Source: Myxococcus sp. RHSTA-1-4
Lineage (GTDB): Bacteria > Myxococcota > Myxococcia > Myxococcales > Myxococcaceae
Assembly (NCBI RefSeq): GCF_020037125.1
Contig: NZ_JAIQDG010000013.1
Coordinates: 1 to 64,000 of the forward strand
Direction: 5' to 3'
Length of the DNA stretch: 64,000 nt
Shown here: piece by piece, positions 30,701 to 32,881 of the stretch
How positions within the stretch are numbered: position 1 is the first letter of the stretch
Layout: each line of letters begins with the position of its first letter
Position numbers and translations under genes: made by a program
The notes under the pieces: generated by a model
Told to the model about the DNA's origin: nothing
The model's database searches: none
The model's input: only the letters and a program-made list of their open reading frames with translations

Positions 30701-32791
30701 CTCTCGAAGGACGCCCGGGTCCTCATCGATGGGAACTACCACTACTCCACGCTGCGCAAGGTCGTGCTCGCCTCCGCCGTCCTGGGGACGGGGGCCCTGT
30801 GCGAGCCGGACTCGACGCAGTTCACGTGCGGCCGCGGAGCGTGCCTCCCGGTCGCGGAGGGGTCGTCCGAGTACCGCTGCAAGACGGAGCAGTGTGACGA
30901 CGACCAGGACAACGATGGCGACGAGCGGGTGGACTACCCGGAGGACCCGGGGTGTGAGTCGCCCTCGGGCGACAGCGAGGTGAACCCCACCGAGGATCCG
31001 CTCTGCTCGGATGGTATCGACAACGACAAGGACGGGCGGAAGGACTGGCCCGAGGACCCGGGCTGCGGAAGCGCGGCCGGCAACACCGAGGAGGGCGGGA
31101 CGGGTGAGACCTGCGCGGCCCCGATCGACTCGGTGGACGCGGGGGTTCCCGGCACCTACGGCACCTCCATCCCGCTTGACTTCACCACGGCCTCGGACGA
31201 CCAGCAGGTGGAGTGCGCGGGCGGTGGCGCCGTGGATCGGATCGTGGGCGTGCGAATGCCTGGGAGTGGCTACCTGGCTGCCTACGGCGAGGACCATTTC
31301 ACGGCGCTCTCCCTGCGGGAGGCCTGCATGCGTGACAGCCGCACCGTCACCTGCAACGTGCCCGACGAGTCGGATGCCGGGACGGAGGGTGACGTCGGCG
31401 TCTCCACCTACGTCGAGGAGCCGGGCACCACCCTGTATGTGGTCGCGGAGGGGGTGGGCACCGCCAACCTCCAGATCTTCGGGGAACTGTTCGAGGGCAC
31501 CACGTGCGATCCCCAGCAGCCCTGGTTCCGGTGTGAGGTCGGCTCCACGTGTCTGCCAGCGCTCCTGGCGGACGGCGGTACCTCCGCGGTCGAGTCCCGG
31601 TGCCGCCTCTCGCGTTGCGAGGACTCCGCGGACAGTGATGGTGACGGCAAGCCTGGCTATCCGACGGATCCAGGCTGCGAGGACCCGACCGATGATGACG
31701 AGACGGATCCGCTGCCGCTCCCTGTGTGCGGCGACGGCCAGGACAGTGAGCCCGCTGGAGCCACGGATGGGCTGATTGACTATCCCCAGGACCTGGCGTG
31801 CATGAGCGCGGTTGACGGAGATGAGGTCAACTGCGGCACCCTGCTCGACACGAGCCCCATGCCCGCGATGCCCGTGGTGGTCGAGGGCACCACCACCCTC
31901 GCGGAGAGCGTGATGAGCAGGTGTGGCGGTGGCGAGACGGGCAGTGAGTATCCGGCGCGGACGTACGACTTCATCGCACCCCAGAAGGGCGCCTATCGGA
32001 TCCGGGCGGAGGGCACCCAATCCGGCGCGAGCCTGTCCATCCGGAGGGATTCGTGCAGAGGGAGCTCGGTGGCGGTCTGCGAGTCTGGGAACTCCGACAA
32101 CTGGATCCGGCTCGAGCAGGGGCAGCGCATCGTCCTGATTGTCGAGACCGAGCAACCGGGTGCGTTCACACTCACCATCGATCCGGCCACGGCCTGCAGC
32201 AATGGGGCGGACGACGATGGCGATGGGGCCGTGGACTTCCCCGACGAGCCGGGCTGCGAGTCGGCCCTGGATGACGACGAGCTGGATCCGGACGTGCTTC
32301 CGGTCTGCAGCGATGGACTGGACAACGAACCCGCGGGTTACCAGGACGAACTGGTGGACTACCCCAATGACCCGGGGTGCGCCTCGGCCAGTGCGGGGAG
32401 CGAGGACACGACGTGCCGCACGGTGCCGGCGACGGTGCTCAGCGGGGCCCTGCCTCTCCAGTGGCAGGGCACGACGTCCGGAGCGAGCCAGATCTCGCAC
32501 AGCAACTGCTTCCAGTCGTCCACGGATGCGTCGCCGGAGCAGGTGTTCTTCTGGGTCGCCCCCTCCGAGGGCTACTACCTGATCGACACCATGGGCTCCT
32601 CGTTCAACACCGTCCTGGCCATCTACCCGCAGAGCTGTGGTTCGTACGCGCAGTGGTGCGACAATGATGGAGGGATGAGCGGCACGTCCGTGCTCGCCCT
32701 GCCCTTGGAGGAGCGCCAGCCCATCATGATCGTGGTGGATGGATACGGCGGCGCGTCCGGGGCCTTCACGCTCAACATCCGCAAGCTGTAG
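728..32791 (+). CDS. Giant secreted Ig-like / IPT / beta-propeller repeat protein (10,687 aa)
   Basis: One uninterrupted frame encodes a protein of roughly 1.1 MDa. The GTG start follows GGAGGGG and opens a Sec signal peptide (residues 1-26: basic start, hydrophobic core, cleavage site ALGASA). In order come an unassigned N-terminal domain (27-256), two BIG2 domains (to 436), about 20 Ig-like domains (437-2920), seven copies of a propeller/Big_5/IPT/IPT block (2921-7406), a mixed region of Ig-like domains and two further LVIVD-type propellers (7407-9888), and a Cys/Asp-rich C terminus with PPC-like domains (9889-10687). No catalytic motif, transmembrane anchor or MYXO-CTERM tail is visible. 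These folds usually serve adhesion and binding, so a surface or matrix fibre is the inference; the real function is unknown. The kelch lipoprotein 90 bases downstream, on the same strand, may be a partner. Confidence 0.93.
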   Translation: MQRFSSNGVRAVLAVICLGFALGASAEPPVVTGAYPLAPLRPGVTSAEIGFDVEQQAIQVKVSVEGVSASKGTFATLTDLLVERDFAGAVPFHLFVPLKMPFPEDGVLKVTATPVGADSVPGAELVTTFDAKASPPGFAPTPIKVRADTTAGGIVLDVNYSGQVAEAELSVMGASALALRTVFGDLNEAEAHAFATARRMVGRPRASSPGKISFFIPSVDGTIPPDGVVIADVALRDAFGRTVHTSAVEFTSSASFDPLLTLSPQPRSLLMDQVGQREQLKVFGNFAVAGEVDLSGGRRGVVYESSNSGIVSVTQSGEVIALAQGEATIKITYAERTAEVPVFVTDPSRIAAVRIAPATVTIANVGESVQLRLEGLLDDSVTGRTVDLTPAALNTVWQSSDTSIVTISADGKATSKRPGTVTVTARHTTSENVLWEATRLVDAANGEPKIRLSGPTSIAAGSSFEVKAIATDDVGVKHVEFRINDVPTAIDDTAPYVLQIQAPPVAGTTLRLGAIVVDTGGKTKEAVELGVKVVPPAGPSTRKVVYEAPEAGSNLIEGLPHVIRVTSGDWKSKSLSPLDFQVVRFTVDGAPIGSSQTARVEMRPIPNSSPLELVAVPLWEINYVPPPGTAGTSAAIKATAVDRYGATAEGASLLVRIVANAPPLITRRMPQGDEVDVTAGIPLSVEGTVGDDALSFGVKVALLVNGSSVATARLDQGGLAGTAMGSQDFKLAWTPPAALVGKRANVEIQAIDHAGLERRVGFEAVVKADGPPSVSILSPTDQSTFVGGTPIFLTAAATDDSGEAPQVTWKVNGTAVGQSSTPPYRTTYITPTPSGESMTLTLTAVARDAQGNPKESSPISVTVSRDTSKPSVSIVTPKNGVRVPNSQGLLVTVAGLDNVDPARVEVYLGGETEPFFTDESPGENAGVPGSYISYVVIPQERLTGESLIITARAYDVAGNHDQVSHTVHLSEDGPPTVEFVSPLTGTEVTAATTIPVLLQADDDVAVARVDLYEVRGTTTQLRGSAMLPPYRFDLLLPSAPGPLTLRAEVTDSAGEKNVKEVSITLDVKADDEPPLVAFRSPSEGLRIYAGPSRSVDVEVVATDNVQVKQAWLYLRNPNDPDNPSATETLVGSGPISGVHDGSLYQLFKWKLDVPAELAGKRLPLRAVVADSGNRTAERTLVLQAVANTPPTVSIVTPAPRTPVKEGQDVTVTFTVADDEGVASVAARSGGVTSGKFTGPINPAIQQKMVVRAPVVTPSTPASARSVGIAAKDVSPEPQEGQADVTLDIADDVEQPTALLAAPLPARAGEPVLQVAQGGSLGLRVEVSDDVRVDRVVVMLDDQELPSPQPETPFLRATHEEFEEVRAPNPLGPGEILVSRRYVGTFSGTVPFRPSSDTRFQPGIHKIRARAYDPAGNLKDTSEVSFEIVAFQDKLPPVVRISLDGAPSAQTCVAGSKVGLRVSASDDGQVETLSVKFNNSAVTGLTRQPESGTAPSISLSGPFTLPPLEGAEPRTVIFEATAVDTLQRTTVTTYSCTLVPDAPPFVRWVSPAGGDLVEEQRYQGSVEFQDDVGLKAAWWVASTSAVKQEGGTGTSFSIAAPVLETAEPFDASDYAVPGATLSFGAERNSNGTLGAPAVFAVAGEAGAVRVTPHTPLKPDGAPEVLTLAVPDDGVGARARVFYHLRPKANLTPANQTKLDEFKALFRNGDFAQGRDVVLNAGTSYAAVLSFPADAVEVEQVLVELQPAEGDARPLLVSQLALRYQSGQAHQLRAVAASQRLAVEPLATDVRPGQPVTRPVAFRIPAGWAPRDTLLTAIAVDTQNAITRDPRPFRAVPDSEKPRVAIIGLAEGASAVAGQEFPVKVRVSDNASLARVRLLMDGVSQGEVMLVGTSQDVEFRVSKSAFAPAELYAEVTDRASNTAVSNPAFVQIVPDAPPTLVMERLVSTGETLYRTELENGFISLLQEENATLTVSLKDDVGVASVTFNYDGQVLTGSGDFLPPVKSTSKSVTFKPPAGPDGEPTVLTIIVRDTEGHEQSARLVIEGRRPRAPELAILEPAEGAYLVEGSIQLRLGAITADDTKVTRVQFFVNGQPAMQMQEGDGKPVQTFFNDEGEPVASDVTIREVLAAMRVAPEDISRYRTFRGLLSLPPGFVRLDPTRTETFVHLRVEATDLEGNRSSVERKLRIAEDTRLPVTSVLRPSLGRDIIEGTPVLIQVQAHDNAFVDRVEIYAGPSAEALELVHVAGGFPPENGLPGSPFDVYTPVVTFQHTVPKLAELGGLDIVPYFVATRARDVSGNFSELEYQQIDVVRDREPALSIVSPSDGTPAVAANPLPVVMAAEDDVAVTAVSLFLDDSPTAYATLYTPPFNFIVNVPADATTLKLRGKAVDSFGHEVFSQTVILPVRGDQKPTVAIAQPRAGAIVTEGRDFSLLVAAQDDVEIRNVEATVEGGLDGPLHFASSTRPYSFRVPLPYGSASRTLTINALARDSSGKEVRAQTVQVTVVKDEKPPEVAFVSPAGGSRVVEGLYVNVEARAEDNVGLAGVTFKLKVGAGEEKVVARVPAPPYRFSYLVPKELVPDNAPPVSLAFSAEALDVSGNTASAQVTVEAIDDVPPAVGVNAPPRVVAGLPSSFTTQTGDDVGVAHVTFLVGPALDKLVEVGRRFQRPFEHIYVADKSQVGQTLLLRARATDTMGQETLSPEVSFNVVADQPPSVALLKPVEGAAVFEGSRMRLEAEASDVDSGIASVSFFVDGRKVATSTAPAGIPGKPNVYIASFTAPIGSGSRTFTLHAVAVDKVGQETASAKRVVGTIADTTAPEVELVDPPDLDVVTEGELLQLSAFAEDNAVVDQVAFIAGATTPDGGTVTEEVGTTGVPVPGPAGRPVYRYTWLLPTPLAGQTRTIQARARDLTHNSGTSQIVTVEGGMRPARAPYRPFGALGEGSRLGGLALDGAGLGVVGGWGLPEGASVRRGVEFFRVTEERLQPISATQLDGNVEASLFHGDLALVLVRNPQVGRSGQLTVFDVSNAGNILREGSIDLPGPETNGLAAGGQLAFVANGESGVVVVDLANPRYPQRLTTLPVTGTARDVAVAGNRLLVAAGPAGLRVHDLLDPELGELGFVPLPGGAETVAVVGERAYVGCQGATASLAVVDLKGTPRVVSLLPHMPGRRDLLATGQRSIASSGNVSVSTVPLIDQDARPVKGLLSASVVDDKGFATTFVRANVPAAQDVLMVDGSPMTLFGHQGVAEYTLPRLIVTDSVPAEGEEQVALGAPELTALSVGFSQPLDAATVSGASVVLREGLLNGNPVAGVTVAVSTVDDRRIELTLPAGTKLQRGKEYSITVEPTVKSTLGLELGKRFMARFRTRTQEGVLPVVSLVAPRAGPVDGGTRVRIDGQHFQPGARVYFSNAEATEVVVDETGNFLTARTPQQVEGPVRVSVVNPGGLEGSLLGGFVYMPILQVNFATPAVGSLGGNEEVELSGAGFQFGAEVYFRGAAAESALGKKALSATVLSPGHMRVTTPDGSFGPADIIVINPDGQRAVAENAFLYSNLEVTRRIARYTPAIDGKEGRPADRLPQGRPGQLVLTGGKAYVLSDASIVAGADVIEVLKKSTQGALAVVNVAVPESASVMGGVSFPPPYKPQALAVRDTLAYVVADAQDLPAVDMVGEGGPSLLVVDVSTPTAPKLVYALPYEGQAHDVAVVDDLALVAAGNGGLALFSLADPQRPALLGSIQSFLMGGTLKTASITRVRAMGRHAVLNAAIGQQASTLVVDLARPGFPVVGETEGLGDLALYGTNGLSAATQAHTVSLLPATLPRKVAQVPALVGTRFFMSGLGPHLGASAGSSVVQLTVASEPAAPLPVDAVDLWPATSLADVAIDRGVVAASISAVKVVGAGQTAPNDGLAVIAVPFPIVVAVYPQPNATGVRPVDPIDLEFNVPVKGLSPLTVQLFKLDGSASGSPVTASVAPLGTEGTQARLSPSQPLATRTRYRVVVSGLTGLDGSVMAGRFASEFETSSGNDVVPMTFSKLEPREGPVAGGTLVTLTGTGFEKELEVRFAGTPATIVSVSNDKTTVQLLTPKATAAGAATLEVRNPSGGTLIRAGAFLYTQPLDLVSVTPGRGPSSGGTKVLLEGAGFTTSAPMQVLFGEVPALLVRVLGMGRIEAFTPNGLRGAVDVTVVHPNGPRDTLADAFVFDQPTDSAVAFKGEIRDMVSIGDHVYMVGEGGMRVVDVSGLYTRGRLAGTPIPPERRNELVDEDGDRVDDRIVGKWDYRDGDLLSISYPLEGGDRLFLGAGVRNKQGEYDRATVFELDISNPFAPRSVSSTATGPGAAFGLDARGERLLTAAGAAGLRSFDISHTPFHLHTLESPMGAKGGAKEVSALAVEDGLAVVGTGQWNPGHRFTLGRLHTVRVEQQPSHLGYLTLDVQRVRLRRDSWAVVAAGTEGLVLVDVSDPASPKRGASLGTDVLKGFASDVRLVGNIAYVAVGEAGVAVVDLSNLMTPKLLHHVAGASGGSALRVAVAGGRVVTARNRGGAGWALEFGPAAELTLVSASVKPGDVVPLDLSSLLFTFSTTITPESAREAVSLTVDGTEWVATAEPLADLEAGTATEPVSTALIRFRPEQPLPASASLRLSVSTDLLTPDAKHLLAPFAVDFQAAHADGSRPEIAQVVPRVGPTAGGSIVQLLGDGFDAEATVFIGGAPAIVLPAAVHDPTRLEVIVPPGLPGLADVVVINAVYDVNGQRVSGSGLSDRRPGGFLYKPPLFVSTATPRFLNPRGGSKMKISGDGFLPSWAYGALGAPRVFVGSMEAPSVSVVSTGELSVTAPPGSFGADGYAQVTVRSVLPDSKGEGASADLLEEGQLAKVVGYGLERSLPLDTPRPGPSNAGEAEAVKVYPKALAVDQADPLFVYASAGAAINGNITPEGYTGTYTSGTFNDSQMLASFDVGMPGKPVASTTTSVDPPMAKVDLLHAILYGYLPPETPWPDMNLMPDSLDVATRTGQVLIANGAAGVAVVTSNNRAMNELGRAKFGDWGEPEFATRLLPTPIGSWAAFNNMVPNPPPDAPPCTSVEPAAGAGGVLRLVDTRYPQDPLLVGTVATDGEPYGMTVHGGRLYVANGAHEGVHYCPNDTGTLPPPPDYSLGGGARGGQRTTYHASKGQKVSGSLDIYDSARPGATRVKRLSYDANITDVVVVRDTAIVAAAELGLLFIDVSVPANAHELEELRIRFDESLSNTPGQPQRLRLMGDMLFVSANEGGVVLVDVANPRQPRLVSGGNTEVAMDSLAAGDRLLVASRTKLTELEVPFSFVTAVTPERESLIPPENPEFVVRLNRPINADSVNTGTVHFLGADGNPARGADGEKVGLSLTVGTDHTKRIYTVKATVQGTLAPETAYELRLTTGVTDERGGRLLLPFSAGFTTGKAGSRMPSLVAVKPQTVSRESGGPITLEGSGFTGSEQVQIGAKVVNCGVAGSGCAATEGGTVLTLTAPAADQSGPVDVKVTHPGGPSSELASAFFYVEDLGKANATLSPDHGPVAGGTPVTLTLDRDALRPGMTVKIGDIDADDVDVIDLRTVRFIAPASDQAGLADVELVIPGTPPVETKVGLFAYDMPFGANLDLPGFPPKQASEMKLVGDTLYVGVSGPTGSTGLDILDVKIEERPIREGGTATDNPVLSLDVGGRLALLAAGPGITAVDVSDPKRPFRVGGAVTGGIAAGVRIEGTEAYVSVTEPSSGSGKIQVFDAARPDLPFVRNIPLYPEDGLALDLGPGRFYVLTSRVTESGGNGLRLSIYDRTGARKGGVTVDASITSTDLLLRSRVAVRAKRAYVTVGQRLFVYDVSEANEAAPVRLQSAELVAEASGLTWYGGSLLVATRDSTQTVVEVSPTELLPVGYFPAPGSIAPPDAQVRMDFTLAVDPGSLGFIENTTESEIVVRAFSTTHPRPLGRLVSGTGEVIFTQVRGSSIVFTPNEGQGFQPGEEIEVTLPANSVKSVGASPRLLAADASFQFKIGQANQPQPVITKVIPASGVRTATTPIRIEGSGFRSGLTVRVGGQAISAGSVVVDETAQVLTVQVPPSAVAGPAALSVAYEPAGTSAVRLGGFLYRDPLKIGPPTPDHSGQQGGTEVAFSGSGFVPGMQVFFGDTESFDVRVSSSESVTAVAPPHAAGVVDVSGRLTVATFDGGTPEVQQDTRVRAFLYGAGAVARLETPPLRHMLVERGVIFAAIGGEVEVTGPNGAAVTGGGPRSYSPGGLLVADPSEPTAVKEVGRLTFSDSTGAGAYRLARAGNTLYVAAGTGGLKVVDVTRPSAPSLKFSLSNAGATVVDVVASGEMVFAADSTGIRAYRTTEDAQPRQTYHRAIPGGVTALALHDGYLLAANDGTSGPRLLVLNARRGDLAQVGEVPLAGRARHITSEGSRAFVSLGAKAQVAIVNLATPASPSITGVLYLQDVMGSGRVSAEQTRIAAGIAYVAAGGGKVQRFRVPLLGSPVWLEQAIVTGDTSTLALMGRYLLAGTLVLDKGGRAVELPIQPPEDGTGPLAGMIASVQLDHVEVRGTIPSEGETVPVGISPAVLLSELPSASSAQAEVRLETADGGTVEALVEARSDEGGARVVLDPVQDLSVGTGYVLKVGSGLTDLQDGGLGTNTEVRFQTASLATDAGPVLAEVVPAFGLTKGGETVYLRGEGFMSGCSVYIGGQPAGATEAGSCAVSDEGRTVTVTAPQGVAGAAAVEIINPDGLSARRLGAYRYLVPPNITKVEPASVAAMSREQIKIHGEGLYSGSRVTFSGVPARSTTVDVAGTLTVTVPDGVVGPVDLRVETPDGQGGLASVLPGGFTFTLAPRETLDTGAEAIALVGSALLQARGGELVAVDLSSSGSRLELGRVPGVTAATALTVAGTRAVLLGEREVVRYELGTCGSGPGVPCSPVELDRVQLVSSPVLTSVAADARAKTVAVAGSSELALLGELTESGQTQARLAVVAQRSVAPAYIRGLGVAGGALAVLLEEGGSSRVEFRSLEDGELLLLGTVGGLSGAGRALAVDGSRVAVATGASVHLMDAMLPSAPRPLGSWTSSGKAGETPVAVALSGPWLFAAGTSRAAWVDITGDSGPVERTFVMHAYAGSQAEPRVLLGDGIALVGQSWTTRLYDTLPYPTVSRVSPQPGAMLAPGEPVAVSFASELPLTVAAGSTLALLDGSTVVPASSVTQSGSTVRLQPEAALTAGRAYQARVKLGPTAFVGGNVRGDWTFQLRGGASPAPVTVSSISPDNGPTAGGTSVTLHGTGFDGETRVYFGATLAEDDTSHTATATELRVLAPATLYSGPVRVRVVSAAGEVEVPGGFVYTAPFTVSEVVPNKVDSAGGWVRLVGTGFTRSLQVRFGTTLAQTKDFQPTRVDALVPAGGTGFVPVQLTQPGMSLTLAEVLYRGDLRAPTEKPAYAPANPVARSQKVFTATFDEPLHPDTAARAQVQLSGPDGTALAGTVSVSGPTLTFTRPAGAADLGSLQSYVLRLSKVPDVAGNETGVLTHTFTTVDDVLPQVSLAMANRTEPVNNAVLATGTEYTFVVTGTDNGGGTHSAKLSIDNVALSSTDGKSFRYTWPASAVNKASTLVAQVSDYSGNTASLTATVTLTDDRAPSVSFTQPDGGSAITREEGSMLDLAVAATDPEKLSSIELSMNGAPLKRVTGLTSTSATLTDRLRMEQVNGAPQARDFVAVAIDSRGQTSPPALLQVTVVPDTTKPAVAWQLPSDGAKVPSGSTLDLRVSVSDTNTITHTSFTQALGTATPEVFKTFEGTPEPVRWVAPAVSQDTPMKLRVLARDARGNEEAKTITITVLKPVTGASRPYVSLREPTSSFSEKADVRVSADVIAPAGVASVRLEFDSQVVTLTQAPWRYTFRAPVLVDNKSRLVRVAAVATDKDGQESEPAVLHLSVLDSSSVPAPLVQVVTRAEGPRWLGGSTLRVDNVDGGVTPLASLQVADASVPPVGGNAFELPLGEEGAPVLASVEALETGAQRLVSTKAGTLAVFTRGPATVRAEPSSAVAGVAVRGDAWAVLRDDAAGRSIVELRSRTTLDVMGTRTLVGRAVGLAFVEDRLAVAVRRAGAGAVELLSLPDLASTTLPLRRPPTALAAVRGALLLVGTDEGVEVRNASGELAARLPGEPVKALAANGPRALVLGSVNLQALDLSIPHAPEVKASVEAGAATHVAAVGEDRACVLGASAIRCFQDTGSSLVRLGGLDASLDSPAVSASAFGPWLVVGTAQGVRIHDAKSTPVEGSTYPSGVGEFPALKGAAGAAGGDIFAAGSSAVARLALGRGTAAPEVSLGAPDAGVAGARLALAPELQDEADTFNAYTAELKVNGRTVEVLDGRLPASVDLPTSGTSAAVELRVRDHAGNAVSSAATVSLSAAGSGPMLADVHAPATVLEGTRFRVIPEPVDPARVKWVTVTLRDADGVTALDSVTVNAPALTATLAVPLLGASLPEAGLDVTIEAVAYETAEVSTTSTRPIRILRNSTPAGATFSLSHSGAQVTEGGIATVQAVFNGGVPAEYTLRFSVGLDAQSLQEQQVVLSPNRTATLLMPALPEGVVSQQVQVRAELTDGDGRVTSASTQVAVAADNTAPVISSFVVEPPGTLITAGSTVTATMAANDGALALDGLGLRVKLGDTLVATGGASLRYVVPSGTPAGTVLRVEAWARDVKGLLTEKAEQRQVLAAAMPEGGGVFGGAFARAGNVALLGDLVAATTPTGVSVGRLVRGASPSVTTLATVAFEKPPKDVAFVGRHVLVSLEGGIVAVVDVSQPEQPRVVGRVQDSVTALKAAGRAFVTSGTSLYEVNLTDPASPALSYLWYSYYMSAPAVMAASGSQVFVAQSSTLYVVPVLPSGSVGSAFSGNASNTIRTLDVSGTTLVAGTSQGLDLFSLGAATLYRQGSLALGTGVRAVAVAGGMAYVACDDGMLRVVDVREPFALRLVGQEPLAVSALTLSGGLLVATTEDGLVLRTLPVAGAGEAPLALGRYPTSQDAAVALSPSRRGVLMAAGREGVALVDLGTPSAPALAQVVATGTQLRQVERIQRDVYTLNGTTLSLRTMNAYSNTYDNGSTDRVGRLGNLGVVQRFHVLPGRLWSVGAGVVSTVTLPDVQGMKRLDMQGPAVDVAGDERRALVALGDEGFSVVELDRAGDLIRSASVTDAAASSVAMDGELAVVGNDAGFRVYALGSAAVPVPRGTAATESPVRRLRLEGRLALVTTSAGVELWDLTQDAPVRRSRLSAPDARDAVIAGQHVVVAQGYEGVKVFPAPGEPVAPSAHLLLPASELEVQPGALVSIEALVSGLRVDDAELLVDGKPVSRLEPEYAQAQWRVPPMASPGMQFALQVRARGAGGVEALSTARSVRVIARQSPPAVSGSISVPSWSMTYTVGQPISVEAYVSGGSAPYTVTASLGDTFLGVLSPKPGSPGYYEALLRMPTTIPNSTYLYVDVVDAAGQTARFSRYVYLYSTPQTPRDLQGMPTVLRTSPGKNTLTLSAYDDGASIMRLYVDGVVVASNFNASIGYWNGLQHTLEFPASRAGETVRLRVVVEDTLGQKLDTGEVAYVLQSPVAVPTISYFEADTPVIESTQGYISLGAADTDEDLKSVSVWAVYGGVWNAETGQVDGGGAPVLILQEPDTSLGTYFSYPVLTDERLNGQSEMAVLAIVTDEVGHETRRYLRVQLLADQPPTVSVSVSSWTANQALAAGYPVTLQGSASDDVRMATVTTSASLPDGGTVQASNSCSWSSCSAQISSYMLAEGSFTLSATATDSSGKSTTATSSYTVLPNQAPQVSVAALTDYAVAGTPVTLRASVLDEQRLSWVELYANGALVGSRYTGGSASLSTPLNVDRSFTPTDAGVVTLTAAATDYPGLLASAAPVSLQVMPAGSGASCATPVPMPKGVPFQPGIVTFSTAYTSSYCGGYNFPNGSWHTLPFDGPVESITLTGVDGANLPRVIVQDMTGSPACTPVSGTTTCSYSGYNSSYTSTMTTGPLSKDARVLIDGNYHYSTLRKVVLASAVLGTGALCEPDSTQFTCGRGACLPVAEGSSEYRCKTEQCDDDQDNDGDERVDYPEDPGCESPSGDSEVNPTEDPLCSDGIDNDKDGRKDWPEDPGCGSAAGNTEEGGTGETCAAPIDSVDAGVPGTYGTSIPLDFTTASDDQQVECAGGGAVDRIVGVRMPGSGYLAAYGEDHFTALSLREACMRDSRTVTCNVPDESDAGTEGDVGVSTYVEEPGTTLYVVAEGVGTANLQIFGELFEGTTCDPQQPWFRCEVGSTCLPALLADGGTSAVESRCRLSRCEDSADSDGDGKPGYPTDPGCEDPTDDDETDPLPLPVCGDGQDSEPAGATDGLIDYPQDLACMSAVDGDEVNCGTLLDTSPMPAMPVVVEGTTTLAESVMSRCGGGETGSEYPARTYDFIAPQKGAYRIRAEGTQSGASLSIRRDSCRGSSVAVCESGNSDNWIRLEQGQRIVLIVETEQPGAFTLTIDPATACSNGADDDGDGAVDFPDEPGCESALDDDELDPDVLPVCSDGLDNEPAGYQDELVDYPNDPGCASASAGSEDTTCRTVPATVLSGALPLQWQGTTSGASQISHSNCFQSSTDASPEQVFFWVAPSEGYYLIDTMGSSFNTVLAIYPQSCGSYAQWCDNDGGMSGTSVLALPLEERQPIMIVVDGYGGASGAFTLNIRKL
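1495..2035 (+). repeat. Two tandem BIG2 (Ig-like group 2) domains
   Basis: Residues about 257-436 of the giant protein hold two domains with the BIG2 pattern. Each starts with an L(T/R)I/LSP-type strand, has a 'W/YxSSxxxIVxVxxxG' centre (ESSNSGIVSVTQSG, then QSSDTSIVTISADG) and ends in a 'GxxTxTxxY/RxT' strand. BIG2 domains are common in surface adhesins such as intimins. They stand before the long Ig array and differ from it in sequence type. Confidence 0.75.
2036..9489 (+). repeat. N-terminal array of about 20 Ig-like domains
   Basis: Residues about 437-2920 form a run of domains of about 90-130 residues. Each opens with a PPxVxIxxPxxG-type strand, continues with a (D/E)DxGVxxVxFxVDG-type segment, often has a PPYR/PPF turn, and closes with an 'A.AxDxxGN' strand. 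I counted 20-21 copies by eye. Divergence between neighbours is high, so the array is old rather than freshly expanded. The pattern matches bacterial Ig-like (Big) domains of large adhesins. The acidic DD/DN pairs in each copy could bind Ca2+, which is inference. Confidence 0.8.
9490..22945 (+). repeat. Seven-fold repeat of a propeller - Big_5 - IPT - IPT block
   Basis: Seven successive blocks of about 1.75-2.2 kb share one domain order: an LVIVD-type beta-propeller (repeats like 'VVDVSxPxxPxxV...'), a Big_5/SbsA-like Ig domain ('P.xG...V.p..pl...F..pl...T'), then two IPT/TIG domains ('V.P..GP..GGT.V.L.G.GF...V.FG'). Approximate blocks are 9490-11367, 11368-13305, 13306-15330, 15331-17535, 17536-19290, 19291-21200 and 21201-22945. 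Copies are diverged in sequence but colinear in architecture. The fourth is longest, with extra loops in its propeller. This ordered higher-level repeat makes up over 40% of the protein. Confidence 0.8.
22946..30390 (+). repeat. C-terminal Ig-like region with two interspersed propellers
   Basis: After the seventh block comes one more Big_5-like domain (to about 23265). Then follow four Ig-like domains (to about 24470), an LVIVD-type propeller (about 24480-25620), four Ig-like domains (to about 26790), another propeller (about 26800-28540) and about six Ig-like domains (to about 30390). IPT domains are absent here, so the two propellers sit in a different context from those upstream. The boundaries were drawn by eye from recurring PPxVSV starts and DxxGN ends. 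Confidence 0.65.
30893..32380 (+). repeat. Six Cys/Asp-rich motifs in three equally spaced doublets
   Basis: Six copies of a loop beginning CxDGxDND (or a close variant) and ending DYPxDPGC (or a close variant) lie at 30893-30955, 31004-31066, 31616-31678, 31727-31801, 32195-32257 and 32306-32380. They form three doublets, and within each the two copies start exactly 111 bases (37 residues) apart. PPC-like beta domains lie between the doublets and after the last. The Asp-rich loops resemble thrombospondin type 3 or EF-hand Ca2+ sites, and the paired Cys suggest a disulfide closing each loop. Ca2+ binding is inferred. Confidence 0.8.
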
Positions 32792-32871
32792 GCCGTCCGT
32801 CCCCGGTGCCCGCCGCCGCCAGACGACTGCCAGATAATCGTGGTAGGTCCGTATGCCATTGAAGGGAACCC

Positions 32872-32879
32872 GGGAGGGG
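32872..32879 (+). promoter_or_regulatory. Ribosome binding site deciding the kelch lipoprotein start
   Basis: GGGAGGGG lies immediately upstream of the GTG at 32882, with two bases between. An in-frame GTG at 32840 lacks such a site and would put a non-signal stretch before the lipoprotein signal, so 32882 is preferred. Confidence 0.75.
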
Positions 32880-32881
32880 AC

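Noticed and set aside
32840-32881. Upstream GTG start for the kelch lipoprotein
   Set aside because: It has no ribosome binding site and would add 14 non-signal residues. GTG at 32882 follows GGGAGGGG and gives a proper lipoprotein signal.
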